Below, in pieces: positions 8,273 through 18,479 of a stretch of DNA of 64,000 bases; positions within the stretch are counted from its first letter, which is position 1, and every line of letters begins with the position of its first letter. The position numbers and the translations under genes are program-made. A model generated the notes under the pieces. That model saw only the letters and a list, made by a program, of their open reading frames with translations, had not been told where the DNA came from and made no database searches. The DNA lies in the NCBI GenBank assembly GCA_947492175.1, contig CANLMQ010000027.1, positions 12,715 through 76,714 of the forward strand, in the 5' to 3' direction. The DNA is from an uncultured Draconibacterium sp. (lineage in GTDB: Bacteria; Bacteroidota; Bacteroidia; Bacteroidales; Prolixibacteraceae).

Positions 8273-10057
8273 TTAATTCACATAAATATCATACGGCATA
8301 CGGGCTAAAACACCGTTCATTCCACTTGCTCTTTTCAAGTATTCGTAGTACCGGTAATTTTCTCCCAATTCATTTTTAAGGATTTTTGCACGAACATTAT
8401 CCGCTCCAACTTTAAACAGCTCTTCAAACGGATTCGGCAAAGCCGGCAAAGCTACCGTGCGGTAATTTTCCAGACCTTCCATTTCAGCTGCCAGTTTTAT
8501 AGCATCGTTTAATCCTCCAAACTCATCAATCAGTCCAATTTCTTTGGCATTTTCGCCACTCCAAACACGTCCCTGCCCAATTTCGTCAACCTGTTCTTTT
8601 GTCATTCCACGGCCATCGGCAACGTGCGAAATAAAAGTGTCGTAACCTTGTTCGATAGTAGCTTGCAACATAGCTCTTTCATGATCAGTCATTGGGCGGG
8701 TAAGCGTTAAAAGGTCTGAATTTTCGTTGGTTTTTACCACGTCGGTTGTAATACCCAGTTTATCGTTTAACAGTTCTCCAAAGTTCGGAATCTGCCCAAA
8801 AATACCGATAGATCCCGTAATTGTATTTGGACTGGCAACAATTTTATCGGCAGCACAGGCAATGTAATAACCTCCCGATGCAGCCACGTTGCCAAACGAT
8901 ACAATCACCGTTTTTTCTTCGGCTGCCAGTTTTACTTCGCGCCAAATTGTTTCTGAATCAAACACAGCTCCACCCGGCGAATTTATTCTAAAAACAATGG
9001 CCTTATATGTACTGTCCTGACGCACCTTACGAATCTCTTTCCCAAATTTATCGCCTTCAATTACTTCATCGCCGCCCATCGCCACTCCAATATTTCCATT
9101 GGCATAAATAACTGCAATTTTATTCCGGCTGTATTTTTTCTCTTTTCCTTTTACTGTTACCGATGCATAATTTTTCGCTCCTATTATCGGAACTCCTTTT
9201 GTTCCTTCAATTCCGGTAATCTCACGCAAATCGTCCAGCACTTCATCTTTGTATTTTACGGCATCAACCAATCCCGATTCAACAGCTGCCTGCCCTTTTT
9301 TGAAAGTTTGAACTTCATCGGCCAATTCATTTAAGCGCTCAATTGAAATACCTCTTTCTTCTGAAATACCTTTTAGCATATGGTTCCACAAACTGCTCAT
9401 ATAAGTCATCTGCTGCTCGCGGTTTTCCTTACTCATTTTATCCAGCATAAAAGGTTCAACTGCCGCTTTAAATTTTCCGTGACGAACAATTTGCATCTCA
9501 ATACCAATTTTTTTCAAGGCATTTTTATAGAACATCATTTCGCTGCCCAAACCTCTGAAATCAACTGCAACTTCCGGATGTACCACAATTTTATCGGCCA
9601 CAGTTGCCAGGTAATAGGCTTTCTGTCCCAGCATCATTTTATCGGCACAGGCATAAACCGGTTTATCGCACGAATCTTTAAATGCAATCAACATATTTCT
9701 GATTTCTTCAACGGAAGCCATACCTCCGTTAATAATCGACAAATCGAGATACACACCTTTGATTCGATCGTCACCTACTGCCTTTTCGAGCGACTCCTGA
9801 ATATCATCGAGCCCAATGGTTTTTACACTCGAAAACATTCCCGGAAGCTCCATGTCTTCAAACGGATCGTTGGGAGAACGATCCATAATTGTATGATCGA
9901 GTTTTAAAACTAACAACGAATTATTTTGTACAACAACTTCTTTTTCGGCTGAAGAAATTATTGCACCGATTACAACAAACAGAAGCAGGAGCCCAATAAC
10001 CGATACTGCAAAAACCCCAACTACAGAGGCCAGTACGTATTTAAAAAATTCTTTCAT
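8273..10057 (-). CDS. sppA: Signal peptide peptidase SppA, long form
   Basis: A membrane-bound serine protease that degrades cleaved signal peptides. The 594 residues fit the 67K type with two tandem ClpP-like domains. An N-terminal membrane span lies at residues 10-35, the putative general-base lysine sits in GQKAYYLATVADK near residue 146, and the catalytic serine in NVAASGGYYIACAADK near residue 392. The following TGSIGIFG is the usual second-domain motif. It is convergent with the betaine operon. The neighbouring folK gene is divergent, with about 170 nt between them. Confidence 0.95.
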   Translation of the reverse strand: MKEFFKYVLASVVGVFAVSVIGLLLLFVVIGAIISSAEKEVVVQNNSLLVLKLDHTIMDRSPNDPFEDMELPGMFSSVKTIGLDDIQESLEKAVGDDRIKGVYLDLSIINGGMASVEEIRNMLIAFKDSCDKPVYACADKMMLGQKAYYLATVADKIVVHPEVAVDFRGLGSEMMFYKNALKKIGIEMQIVRHGKFKAAVEPFMLDKMSKENREQQMTYMSSLWNHMLKGISEERGISIERLNELADEVQTFKKGQAAVESGLVDAVKYKDEVLDDLREITGIEGTKGVPIIGAKNYASVTVKGKEKKYSRNKIAVIYANGNIGVAMGGDEVIEGDKFGKEIRKVRQDSTYKAIVFRINSPGGAVFDSETIWREVKLAAEEKTVIVSFGNVAASGGYYIACAADKIVASPNTITGSIGIFGQIPNFGELLNDKLGITTDVVKTNENSDLLTLTRPMTDHERAMLQATIEQGYDTFISHVADGRGMTKEQVDEIGQGRVWSGENAKEIGLIDEFGGLNDAIKLAAEMEGLENYRTVALPALPNPFEELFKVGADNVRAKILKNELGENYRYYEYLKRASGMNGVLARMPYDIYVN

Positions 10058-10226
10058 GTGTTTAAATTGTTTTTAATCTAAAAATTCGAATACCCCATAA
10101 AGTCATATCATTGAAAATATTTATAATGAAATTTAGGTATTCTCATTTCATATTTTTTGTTTATTTATTTCCTTCGTACTTTTGATTGGTCTTGATTTGG
10201 ACCAAGAATTACAAATATATAATTCT

Positions 10227-10718
10227 ATGCACAAGGTTTATCTGGGAATAGGTGGAAATATTGGAAATAAACAACAGAATTTTGAGAAAGTTCGGGAGTT
10301 AATCAATAAAGAATTGGGGAAAATTGTTCTGTCGTCTTCAATTTATGAAACCCCTCCATGGGGATTCCATTCGGATGATCCCTTCTGGAACCAGGTACTG
10401 CTGATTGATACAATTTTAGAGGCCGAAGAACTGCTTTGGAGAATTAACTCCCTTGAAGAAAGATTTGAAAGGATAAGAGGCAAAGAACGCTATTCATCGC
10501 GGCAAATGGATATCGACATTCTGTATTTTAATGAAGAGTATTTTGAAACTAAAACACTGATTATTCCCCACCCGAAAATTCATGAGCGCAAATTTGTACT
10601 GGTTCCGCTGGTAGAGATTGCACCCGACTTTAAACATCCGTTGCGCCGGCTAAGTAATTTACAATTGCTTGAAAACTGCCACGACGATTCCATCATAAAA
10701 AAAGTAATTCCGGCGTAA
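10227..10718 (+). CDS. folK: 2-amino-4-hydroxy-6-hydroxymethyldihydropteridine pyrophosphokinase FolK
   Basis: FolK transfers pyrophosphate from ATP to the pterin in folate synthesis. The 163 residues from the ATG at 10227 show VYLGIGGNIGNKQQN at the start, the pterin-binding SSIYETPPWG, the metal-binding RQMDIDILYF and the closing IPHPKIHERKFVLVPL. An upstream in-frame ATG at 10182 would add 15 residues that do not belong to the family, so I prefer the internal start. Confidence 0.95.
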   Translation: MHKVYLGIGGNIGNKQQNFEKVRELINKELGKIVLSSSIYETPPWGFHSDDPFWNQVLLIDTILEAEELLWRINSLEERFERIRGKERYSSRQMDIDILYFNEEYFETKTLIIPHPKIHERKFVLVPLVEIAPDFKHPLRRLSNLQLLENCHDDSIIKKVIPA

Positions 10719-11032
10719 TCAAGTATAGCAAGAATACAAATGATATTGTTTTTATTTTCAAATCCCAAAATTTAAAAGACAAACTACATCGGAAACTTCC
10801 TGAAACAAAAAGAAATAGCTAAAAACTCCGTGTAGCTTCGTATAAAATTCCGTGTACTCTGTGGTTAAAAATTAAAGAAACCACGGAGCACCACAGAGAA
10901 AAAAACACAGAGTACCACAAAGATTTAGCAGTGACGGAAATTTGTCGTACACCCCTTTCATTCACCCTCAATTCTTTCTAATTATTTTTACTAACTTCAC
11001 GGTCCGTATTAAATTAATTAATATAAAAAGAA
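10719..11032. other. Intergenic region with inverted simple repeats
   Basis: About 310 bases without a gene. Between about 10815 and 10925 there are repeated short units related to CTCTGTGG / CCACAGAG in both orientations, which can fold into several alternative stems. No T-run terminator is evident. The last 60 bases before the DUF4838 gene are AT-rich and probably promoter-bearing. Confidence 0.4.
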
Positions 11033-13252
11033 ATGAAAACCAACTATCTTCTTCTACTTGCCGTAAGTATGCTTTTTTGGGGTTGTACAAATAAAAATCA
11101 GCTTACAATTATAAAAAACCAACAATCCGCTTATCAGATTGTAATTGATGAAAATCCTTCTGAAACCATTAAACATGCAGCAACAGAACTGCAAAATTAT
11201 CTCGAAAAAATTGCTTCAGTAACACTTTCGGTTACTACAGAAAACAAGGTTTCCGGTAATAAAAAACAAATCACACTATTTGAAGATAATACATTGCCTT
11301 CAGAACATACCATTTCTATAAAAACAGATGGAGATAATCTATCCATTTCCGGAGGAAATGCGCAAAGTACCTTGTATGCGGTTTACGAATTCCTCGAATC
11401 TCAATTGGGCTGCAAATGGTATTCGCCTGATGTTGAAAAAATACCGCAGCTTAAAACCGTTTCGTTAAATTTACCTTTAAACTACGTTTACACTCCTGAG
11501 ATCACCACTCGTACCATGCATTCGAAACTGTACTACGAAAACACCGGTTTTGCAGACAAGCAGAAAGTTACACACGAGGCTTTTCCGAAATATGTTCCAA
11601 CAGCGCGGGTACATACATTTCATCGTTTTGTTCCCGAACAGGATTTTTATAAAAAACATCCCGAATACTATGCCTTACGCGGCACAGAGAGGCGTCATAC
11701 TCAACTTTGTTTAACCAATGCCGATGTACTGCAAATAGTGAAAGACTCGGTTCGTGCTTATTTTAACAGATACCCAGATGCGTCTGTAATTTCAGTTAGC
11801 TCGAATGATAATACACAATACTGCGAATGCGAAAACTGTAAAAAAGTTGACGAGGAAGAAGGAGCGCACAGCGGAACCATGATCCGCTTTGTAAACGAAG
11901 TGGCCCGCGAATTTCCCGATAAACAGATATCCACCTTAGCCTACCAGTATACACGAAAACCCTGCAAGACCAAACCGCTCGACAATGTACTTATCACACT
12001 TTGTTCCATTGAATGCGACCGCAGTGCCCCCATTGAAGAAAAGTGCAGCGATTTTGCAGAAGATCTGATGGGCTGGAAAGAATTTAGTAACAACATAAGA
12101 ATCTGGGACTACACAACACAGTTCACAAATTTTCTGGCACCATTTCCAAACATACATACCTTGCAACCCAATATTCAGTTTTTTAGAAACAACCATGCCA
12201 AATGGATTTTCGAGCAACACAGTCACAACCCAAGCGAATTGTTTGAGTTACGCTCGTATTTAACCGCTAAATTACTTTGGAATCCTGATCTGGATGCAGA
12301 TGCAATAATTACTGAATTTGTTAATGGTTATTACGAAGAAGCCGGAGTTTATGTAAAAAATTATATTGATGCTATTCATGGAGAAATTCAGAAGGACAAA
12401 AACTTTTTCCTTTTTCTTTACGGCGATCCTGCACAGGGTTTTCAATCTTTTTTAAGTCCCCAAAATCTGAAAAAATACAATTCCTTTTTTGATGAAGCAG
12501 AAAAAGCAGTTGCCGGCAAACCCGACATATTAAAACGGGTGCAAATTGCGCGTATCAGTATAGATTATGCATCTTTGGGAATGGCAAGAAACGGCATGTC
12601 GCCGGATTTCCAACTACTTAAGAATGGGAAGATATCGGAAGATACAAAGCAACGTTTGAAAAGATTTAAAACCAGTTGTAACGAAGCAAACATAACCTTA
12701 ATGAATGAAATGGGCTATCGCGTTGACGAGTTCCTGGCTCTGTTTGAAACAACTCTGGAACGTGCAGCAACAACTAACATTGCAGCAGACAAAGCAGTAA
12801 AATTGCTTACCAAACCTAAAAAATATGCCAACGAAGATCCTCAGGCTTTAACTGACGGTGCTTTGGGCGGAAGTAATTTTTATGCCAACTGGCTCGGCTT
12901 TGAAGGTAACAACCTGGAAGCAATTATAGATTTGGGTGCAGAAAAGGAATTCAGCACTATTTCTATGGGCTTTTTGCAGGTTACCAACCATATTGTTTTC
13001 TTTCCTAAAAGTGTGATTTATTCGGTATCAAACGATTCTAAATCTTTTAAAACAATTACAGAAGTACCTACAACAAAACCAATAACAAAAGAAAGCAAAC
13101 GTAACGATCTGGAATATTTTACCGGTAAATTTTCTCCGGTAAAAGCACGTTATATAAAAATTAAAGCCAATAATGTTGCTAAAGCTCCTGCCTGGCACAA
13201 CGCGGCCGGTTTGCCGGTTTGGATTTTTGCCGACGAGGTGATTGTGAACTAA
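11033..13252 (+). CDS. DUF4838 glycoside-hydrolase-like lipoprotein with C-terminal discoidin-type domain
   Basis: A 739-residue exported lipoprotein (lipobox FWGC). An alpha-glucuronidase-like N-terminal domain spans about residues 30-150, followed by the DUF4838 core with VSSNDNTQYCECENCKKVD and SGTMIRFVNEVAREFP. A C-terminal domain from about residue 600 resembles F5/8 type C carbohydrate-binding modules. DUF4838 proteins occur in Bacteroidota polysaccharide loci and are thought to act on glycans; the exact bond is unknown. It lies beside a fucosidase/sulfatase cluster and convergent to the AraC regulator, which suggests the same substrate. Confidence 0.85.
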   Translation: MKTNYLLLLAVSMLFWGCTNKNQLTIIKNQQSAYQIVIDENPSETIKHAATELQNYLEKIASVTLSVTTENKVSGNKKQITLFEDNTLPSEHTISIKTDGDNLSISGGNAQSTLYAVYEFLESQLGCKWYSPDVEKIPQLKTVSLNLPLNYVYTPEITTRTMHSKLYYENTGFADKQKVTHEAFPKYVPTARVHTFHRFVPEQDFYKKHPEYYALRGTERRHTQLCLTNADVLQIVKDSVRAYFNRYPDASVISVSSNDNTQYCECENCKKVDEEEGAHSGTMIRFVNEVAREFPDKQISTLAYQYTRKPCKTKPLDNVLITLCSIECDRSAPIEEKCSDFAEDLMGWKEFSNNIRIWDYTTQFTNFLAPFPNIHTLQPNIQFFRNNHAKWIFEQHSHNPSELFELRSYLTAKLLWNPDLDADAIITEFVNGYYEEAGVYVKNYIDAIHGEIQKDKNFFLFLYGDPAQGFQSFLSPQNLKKYNSFFDEAEKAVAGKPDILKRVQIARISIDYASLGMARNGMSPDFQLLKNGKISEDTKQRLKRFKTSCNEANITLMNEMGYRVDEFLALFETTLERAATTNIAADKAVKLLTKPKKYANEDPQALTDGALGGSNFYANWLGFEGNNLEAIIDLGAEKEFSTISMGFLQVTNHIVFFPKSVIYSVSNDSKSFKTITEVPTTKPITKESKRNDLEYFTGKFSPVKARYIKIKANNVAKAPAWHNAAGLPVWIFADEVIVN

Positions 13253-14149
13253 TCACCTTTCTTCTTTCCGATAGTTGGCGGGAGACAGCCCCACGTGTTT
13301 AGTAAATATTCGCGAAAAATAGTACGGGTCATCATATCCCAGTTTAGCACCAATTTCTTTTACCTTTAAATTGGTTTGAGAGAGGTATTTTCGTGCCCGT
13401 TCAATTTTCAGGTGAATAAAAAAATCCTGGGGAGCACTATCAAGGTTTTGTTTAAAAAGCTTGTAAATATTTGAACTGGAACAGTTGCACGATTCTGCCA
13501 ATTCCGAAATACGAATGCTCTTGTGCAAATTGTTTTTCATAAATGTAATTACACGTTTCAGCAAATCGTCTTCAAGCCCCTTTTTTATCGACCGATAAGC
13601 ACTTAAATGTTTCACCGAAGTAAGAAACTGTTTTAAACAGATATTAGCATAAACAACTTTTCCTGCATCAAAATAGTCCTCTGCATTTTGCAGCATTTCC
13701 TCAAACAGCATTAACCTTTCCTCAATGCGTGCATCTTTTGAAGGAGGAATATCAATTATTTGATTTACAGCAGGTGAATATAAATGTGCATTCTTACCGG
13801 TAAAATGAAGCCAGTAATTTGTCCAGGGTTTTTTATTGTTTGCCCCATACGAACAAGGCGTTTTGGGCGGAATAACAAAAAGCTGGTTGGGCAAAAGAGT
13901 TTTCCGCCTGCCTTCAATTTCTATCCAACCAGAGCCATCCACACAATAAATAAGAATATACTGGCTGCAACCAAGCGGACGTTTGCGCAAATGCCCCAGT
14001 GCTTTTGGGAAGATACCAATATGTGTAATGTACAAATCATTAATCCGTGGATCTTTCAGAATTTTCTTTTTTATGATTCCCGGAAAATAGGTCATTTGCT
14101 GACCAATAAATCCATCAATTACAAATTCTATCTTTTCTTTTTTCTCCAT
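13253..14149 (-). CDS. AraC-family transcriptional regulator of the fucose cluster
   Basis: The N-terminal half contains a cupin-type sensing domain (QLFVIPPKTPCSYGANN, WTNYWLHFTG) and the C-terminal hundred residues carry two helix-turn-helices (ISELAESCNCSSSNIYKLFKQ and VKEIGAKLGYDDPYYFSRIFTKHVGLSPANYRK). It is divergent from the fucosidase gene at 14348, so it probably controls that operon in response to a sugar, possibly fucose or rhamnose (inference). I chose the ATG at 14149; a GTG at 14167 would add six residues. It ends 1 nt from the convergent DUF4838 gene. Confidence 0.9.
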   Translation of the reverse strand: MEKKEKIEFVIDGFIGQQMTYFPGIIKKKILKDPRINDLYITHIGIFPKALGHLRKRPLGCSQYILIYCVDGSGWIEIEGRRKTLLPNQLFVIPPKTPCSYGANNKKPWTNYWLHFTGKNAHLYSPAVNQIIDIPPSKDARIEERLMLFEEMLQNAEDYFDAGKVVYANICLKQFLTSVKHLSAYRSIKKGLEDDLLKRVITFMKNNLHKSIRISELAESCNCSSSNIYKLFKQNLDSAPQDFFIHLKIERARKYLSQTNLKVKEIGAKLGYDDPYYFSRIFTKHVGLSPANYRKEER

Positions 14150-14241
14150 TGAAACACCACCACACACTTACATGCTTTATTACAACTCTTTAACAAGTCC
14201 GGCTAAATTTCCATCGAACTTATCTAATTTCCACAAAAATA

Positions 14242-14310
14242 TAAATTTGTCCATCATTTTTCAGGATAATACTATTATTTCTCTTGTAAGAAGAGAGTAC
14301 TTTTACTCTC
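14242..14310 (+). promoter_or_regulatory. Candidate promoter and operator of the fucosidase operon
   Basis: TAAATTTG at 14242-14249 fits the Bacteroidota -7 box (TAnnTTTG), although no good -33 box is visible. At 14293-14310 the perfect palindrome GAGAGTA-CTTT-TACTCTC lies about 40 nt before the ATG of the fucosidase gene. It could be an operator or a small leader hairpin. Confidence 0.35.
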
Positions 14311-14347
14311 CATCAAAAATCAAATCATACATTAAACCGTAATACCA

Positions 14348-15658
14348 ATGAAACGACTAGCTGTTTTATTCTACCTACTAATCTTATTTACACACGCAAA
14401 TTCTTCCGAAAAACAAAATCACAACGACAAAACACTTTCTGATTTTATGGATTTAAAATTTGGAATGTTTGTGCATTGGGGCCCTGTTTCGTTGCGGGGA
14501 ACTGAAATTGGCTGGTCGCGCGGACGACAGGTGCCTGCTGAAGATTATGACAATTTATACAAAGAATTTAATCCCGTTCTTTTTGATGCTGATGAATGGA
14601 TTAAAACCCTAAAAGAAGCCGGGATGAAATATTTTGTCATTACCACGCGACATCATGACGGTTTTAGCATTTGGCCAAGTAATTATTCCGATTACGATAT
14701 TTCTGCAACACCTTATAAAAAAGATGTTTTAATGGAGTTAAAAAAAGCCTGCGACAAATACGGAATTATGTTTGGGACTTATTACTCCATTAACGACTGG
14801 AAACATCCCGATTATCCTCTGGGAAGCCCCGGTGGCAAAACCCGGAAAGCAACAGGCAATATGGATAAATTTATTCCATTTATAAAAGGGCAAACAAAAG
14901 AACTAATTGAAAAATACAACACGCGCATTTTATGGTTCGATGGAGAATGGGAAGATCCCTGGACACACGAAATGGGATTAGATTTCTACCGCTATTTAAA
15001 AGGGCTGGATAATACAGTACTTATAAATAACCGCGTTGACAAAGGTAGAAAAGGCATGGAAGGAGTAACCATCTCGAATGAATATGCCGGCGACTTTGCA
15101 ACACCCGAACAACGAATTGGCGCCTTTGATATTGAAAATCCATGGGAATCGTGCATTACCATTTGTAATCAGTGGGCCTGGAAACCCAACGATAAAATGA
15201 AAAGTTTTGACCAGTGTATTCAAACCCTTATAAAAACAGTAGGTGGCGGAGGAAACCTGCTGTTTAATGTTGGACCAATGCCCGATGGGCGAATTGAGCA
15301 AAGACAAAAAGATCGTTTAAAAGAAATGGGCGACTGGCTGAAGATGAATGGAGAATCCATCTACTCGACAAAAGGCGGGCCATACAAACCCACTGAAAAT
15401 ATGGCATCAACCCGAAAGGGAAATGCGATTTATTTGCACGTATTTAATCCAACAGAAGGTTCATTAACAGTTCCTTCGCCAGGAAACGCAAAAATAAAAA
15501 GCTGCATTGTTCTGAATGGAGACAAGCTCGATTTTTCGCAAACAGAAAATACACTTTCCATCAGAATTCCTGAAAACGTAAAAAATCAGACGGTAGTAAC
15601 AATTAAACTTAATCTTGACAGCAGTGCTTTAGCAGTTGCTCCTATAGAAATTAAATAA
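14348..15658 (+). CDS. GH29 alpha-L-fucosidase, secreted
   Basis: A 436-residue protein with a signal peptide (cleavage near ANSSEKQ). The GH29 catalytic domain shows KFGMFVHWGPVSL, ITTRHHDGFSIWPSNYSDYD and ILWFDGEWE, in which the aspartate near residue 199 is the expected nucleophile. GGGGNLLFNVGPMPDG closes the domain, followed by a short C-terminal beta domain. The enzyme removes terminal alpha-L-fucose. It is the first gene of an operon with a sulfatase 10 nt downstream, which suggests a sulfated fucose-containing glycan such as fucoidan (inference). Confidence 0.92.
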   Translation: MKRLAVLFYLLILFTHANSSEKQNHNDKTLSDFMDLKFGMFVHWGPVSLRGTEIGWSRGRQVPAEDYDNLYKEFNPVLFDADEWIKTLKEAGMKYFVITTRHHDGFSIWPSNYSDYDISATPYKKDVLMELKKACDKYGIMFGTYYSINDWKHPDYPLGSPGGKTRKATGNMDKFIPFIKGQTKELIEKYNTRILWFDGEWEDPWTHEMGLDFYRYLKGLDNTVLINNRVDKGRKGMEGVTISNEYAGDFATPEQRIGAFDIENPWESCITICNQWAWKPNDKMKSFDQCIQTLIKTVGGGGNLLFNVGPMPDGRIEQRQKDRLKEMGDWLKMNGESIYSTKGGPYKPTENMASTRKGNAIYLHVFNPTEGSLTVPSPGNAKIKSCIVLNGDKLDFSQTENTLSIRIPENVKNQTVVTIKLNLDSSALAVAPIEIK

Positions 15659-15668
15659 ATTAAATAAT

Positions 15669-17129
15669 ATGAAGAATATAGTTTTAATTAGTTTGCTATT
15701 TATTGCCTTGGGATGTAGTAAACATGAACCTGAAAATAAGTTACCCAACATTGTAATTATACTGGCCGATGACCTGGGATATGGCGATCCAGGCTGTTAT
15801 AATTCTACATCGAAAATACCAACACCTAATATCGACAAATTAGCTTCAGAAGGAATACGTTTTACTGACGCGCATTCAGCCTCGGCCGTTTGTACTCCTA
15901 CACGATACAGCATTTTAACCGGAAGATATTGTTGGCGTACCCGTTTAAAAAATGGTGTTTTGTGGCCCTGGGACGAACCTCTCATTAATAAAACCAGGTT
16001 AACACTTCCTGAAATGCTAAAAGAGAAAGGCTATCAAACAGCCGCAATTGGGAAATGGCATTTGGGTTGGGAATGGCCTGCCAACGATTCACTTTCAGTG
16101 AAAAAACAAAACGGCGAAAATGTAAATTATAACGAGTCCATAACAGGAGGTCCGCTGGAGCGCGGTTTCGATTACTATTTTGGCGATGATGTTCCTAATT
16201 TTCCACCCTATACATTTATTGAAAACAACAGGGTTGTTAAGGCTCCAACAGTTGAAAAACCGGATTCTCTCTTTGGCTGGAAAGGAAAAATGCAGGCACA
16301 ATGGAAACTGGAAAACGTAATGCCTGAAATCACTAAAAAATCGGTTGATTACATAAAAAAAGTGTCGCAAAGCGAAAACCCATTTTTTCTTTATTTTGCA
16401 CTAACCGCACCACATACACCAATTGCTCCATTAACTCAATTTGATGGCAAAAGTAAGGCCGGTCGTTACGGCGACTTTGTTTATGAAGTTGACTGGACAG
16501 TAGGACAGATTACAAACGCCCTTAAAGAATGTGGTTTAGACAAAAACACCCTAGTTATTTTCACCAGCGACAATGGTTCTCCAGCCAGAAACGGCAAAAA
16601 CTATTCCGGACCAACACAATCGGTAATAACTGACTACGGGCACAATCCGAGTAAAAATTTTAGAGGAATGAAGGCTGATATCTGGGAAGGTGGTCACCGT
16701 GTTCCTTTTATCGCCAAATGGGTTGGAAATATTACAGGAGGTACAGAAACTTCAGCCTTGTCGTGTTCAATGGATTTAATGGCAACCATTGCCGAAATTA
16801 TTGGCTTTGAATTGCCTGCAAATGCTGCAGAAGACAGTGAAAGTTTACTCAATATTTTCAAAAACAAAGAGCAGACCGGCAGAGAAATTCTGGTTAATCA
16901 TTCCGGTGCCGGTGTTTTTGCTTTACGCAAAGGCGATTGGAAACTAATCCTTTCCAATAAATCAGGAGGTTTCAGCGACCATAAACATCCTAAAGGTTTT
17001 GGAATTGATACTCCGGGACAATTATACAACCTTAAAAACGATCCGGGAGAAAAAGAAAACCTATACGCCAGCTATCCCGAAAAAGTTGAAGAGTTAACAA
17101 AAGATTTGGAGAAAATAAAAAATAAATAA
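15669..17129 (+). CDS. Sulfatase of the formylglycine (S1) family, lipoprotein
   Basis: A 486-residue arylsulfatase-type enzyme with lipobox IALGC. The metal-binding ILADDLGYGDPG is at the start of the domain, and CTPTR with Cys75 is the site converted to formylglycine by the anaerobic or aerobic maturase. Further family motifs are GKWHLGW, TAPHTPIAPL and IFTSDNGS. It would remove sulfate esters from the glycan before or after fucose release. The stop codon overlaps the start region of the next gene by 1 nt. No maturase gene is present in the window. Confidence 0.92.
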   Translation: MKNIVLISLLFIALGCSKHEPENKLPNIVIILADDLGYGDPGCYNSTSKIPTPNIDKLASEGIRFTDAHSASAVCTPTRYSILTGRYCWRTRLKNGVLWPWDEPLINKTRLTLPEMLKEKGYQTAAIGKWHLGWEWPANDSLSVKKQNGENVNYNESITGGPLERGFDYYFGDDVPNFPPYTFIENNRVVKAPTVEKPDSLFGWKGKMQAQWKLENVMPEITKKSVDYIKKVSQSENPFFLYFALTAPHTPIAPLTQFDGKSKAGRYGDFVYEVDWTVGQITNALKECGLDKNTLVIFTSDNGSPARNGKNYSGPTQSVITDYGHNPSKNFRGMKADIWEGGHRVPFIAKWVGNITGGTETSALSCSMDLMATIAEIIGFELPANAAEDSESLLNIFKNKEQTGREILVNHSGAGVFALRKGDWKLILSNKSGGFSDHKHPKGFGIDTPGQLYNLKNDPGEKENLYASYPEKVEELTKDLEKIKNK

Positions 17130-18394
17130 TGAATTCACGAGACTTTGTTCTAAAAGCGATCAACCATAAAGAAACAGGGAAAGTACCTGTCGACATGGGA
17201 AGTAATCCAAGTTCCGGGATATCGGCAATTGCCTATTCAAATTTGCTGAAATATCTTGGAATGGATCATTTGCCAGTGCAGATATACGATGTAGTTCAAC
17301 AACTGGCACAGCCACAAAACGAAATAATCGATTTGTTTGGGATTGATGTTCTCGACATTGGGCGAACATTCAATGACAAACCCAACCACTGGCAACCAAC
17401 TATTTTGGCGAATGGAGACCAGGCCTTTTACCCAAAGTGGTTTAATCCTGAAAAAAATGATGCAGGAGACTGGATTGCAAAACATTCCTCTGGTTTACCC
17501 ATTGCTAAGATGCCGGGAGGAGCAACCTTCTTCGACCAAATCCACTTCCCCTGGGTTGACGGATACCCGGATACAATGAATGGTCTGGATGATGCCATGT
17601 CAAAAGTGTTGTGGTCGGCATTTGTACACAGTCCGTGGGACAATGCAAGTATGCCGGGCTTTTGGGATGAACTTAGAAAAAGAGCCATCCAATTAAAAGA
17701 AACAACCAACAAGGCTTTGATGATTGTTGTGGGGTGTAACCTCTTTGAATGGGGAACATTTATCAGGCGAATGGATAATTTTATGATGGATTTATACCTG
17801 GAACCCGATAATGTTGAGAGCTTACTCGATGCGTTAATGGAGCGGCATTTGGCAACTCTTGCAAAAGTATGCGAAGCAGTTGGCGATGTGGTTGACATTG
17901 TGCGCTTTGGCGATGACCTTGGAGCCATGAACGGGCCATTTATGGATCCTGAATTATATCGGCAACTTTTTAAACCACGACATAAACAACTCTGCGATTT
18001 CGTAAAACAAAACAGTAAAATGCATACATTTTTACACTCGTGCGGATCTATTTATAAACTCATTCCGGATTTAATTGAGGCCGGTTATGATATATTAAAT
18101 CCTATGCAAACCCAGTGCACTGACATGCAACCCGAGAAGTTAAAAAATGAATTCGGGAAAGAAATTACATTTTGGGGAGGCGGAATTGAAACGGTTGGGA
18201 CACTAAATGCCAAAAATCCGGAAGAAGTCAGGGCAGAAGTACTAAATCGTTTGGAAATACTATCGAAAGGCGGAGGTTATGTTTTTAATACCGTTCATAA
18301 CATTATGCCTGATGTACCACCCGAGAACATTGTGGCCATGTTTAATGCAGTGAAAGAATTTAACGGAGAACCTAAAATCGAAACAATAAAATAA
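17129..18394 (+). CDS. Uroporphyrinogen decarboxylase family protein (catabolic paralog)
   Basis: A 421-residue protein of the URO-D/methyltransferase superfamily: VPVDMGSNPSSGIS at the start, VDIVRFGDDLGAMNGPFMDPELYRQLFKPRHKQL and HTFLHSCGSIYKLIPDLIEAG in the second half. The true heme enzyme is shorter and usually lies elsewhere. Paralogs inside Bacteroidota sugar clusters are common and their reaction is not settled. The cysteine-histidine segment (HSCGS) resembles that of zinc-dependent methyltransferases of the superfamily, so methyl transfer rather than decarboxylation is possible. It overlaps the sulfatase gene by 1 nt. Confidence 0.8.
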   Translation: MNSRDFVLKAINHKETGKVPVDMGSNPSSGISAIAYSNLLKYLGMDHLPVQIYDVVQQLAQPQNEIIDLFGIDVLDIGRTFNDKPNHWQPTILANGDQAFYPKWFNPEKNDAGDWIAKHSSGLPIAKMPGGATFFDQIHFPWVDGYPDTMNGLDDAMSKVLWSAFVHSPWDNASMPGFWDELRKRAIQLKETTNKALMIVVGCNLFEWGTFIRRMDNFMMDLYLEPDNVESLLDALMERHLATLAKVCEAVGDVVDIVRFGDDLGAMNGPFMDPELYRQLFKPRHKQLCDFVKQNSKMHTFLHSCGSIYKLIPDLIEAGYDILNPMQTQCTDMQPEKLKNEFGKEITFWGGGIETVGTLNAKNPEEVRAEVLNRLEILSKGGGYVFNTVHNIMPDVPPENIVAMFNAVKEFNGEPKIETIK

Positions 18395-18479
18395 TTTAAG
18401 GGAAGTAAAAGAAATTTGAATTCCCTGCTTGCCTTAAGGCAGGCATCTTATAACTAATTTAATAAACAATTATAAACGA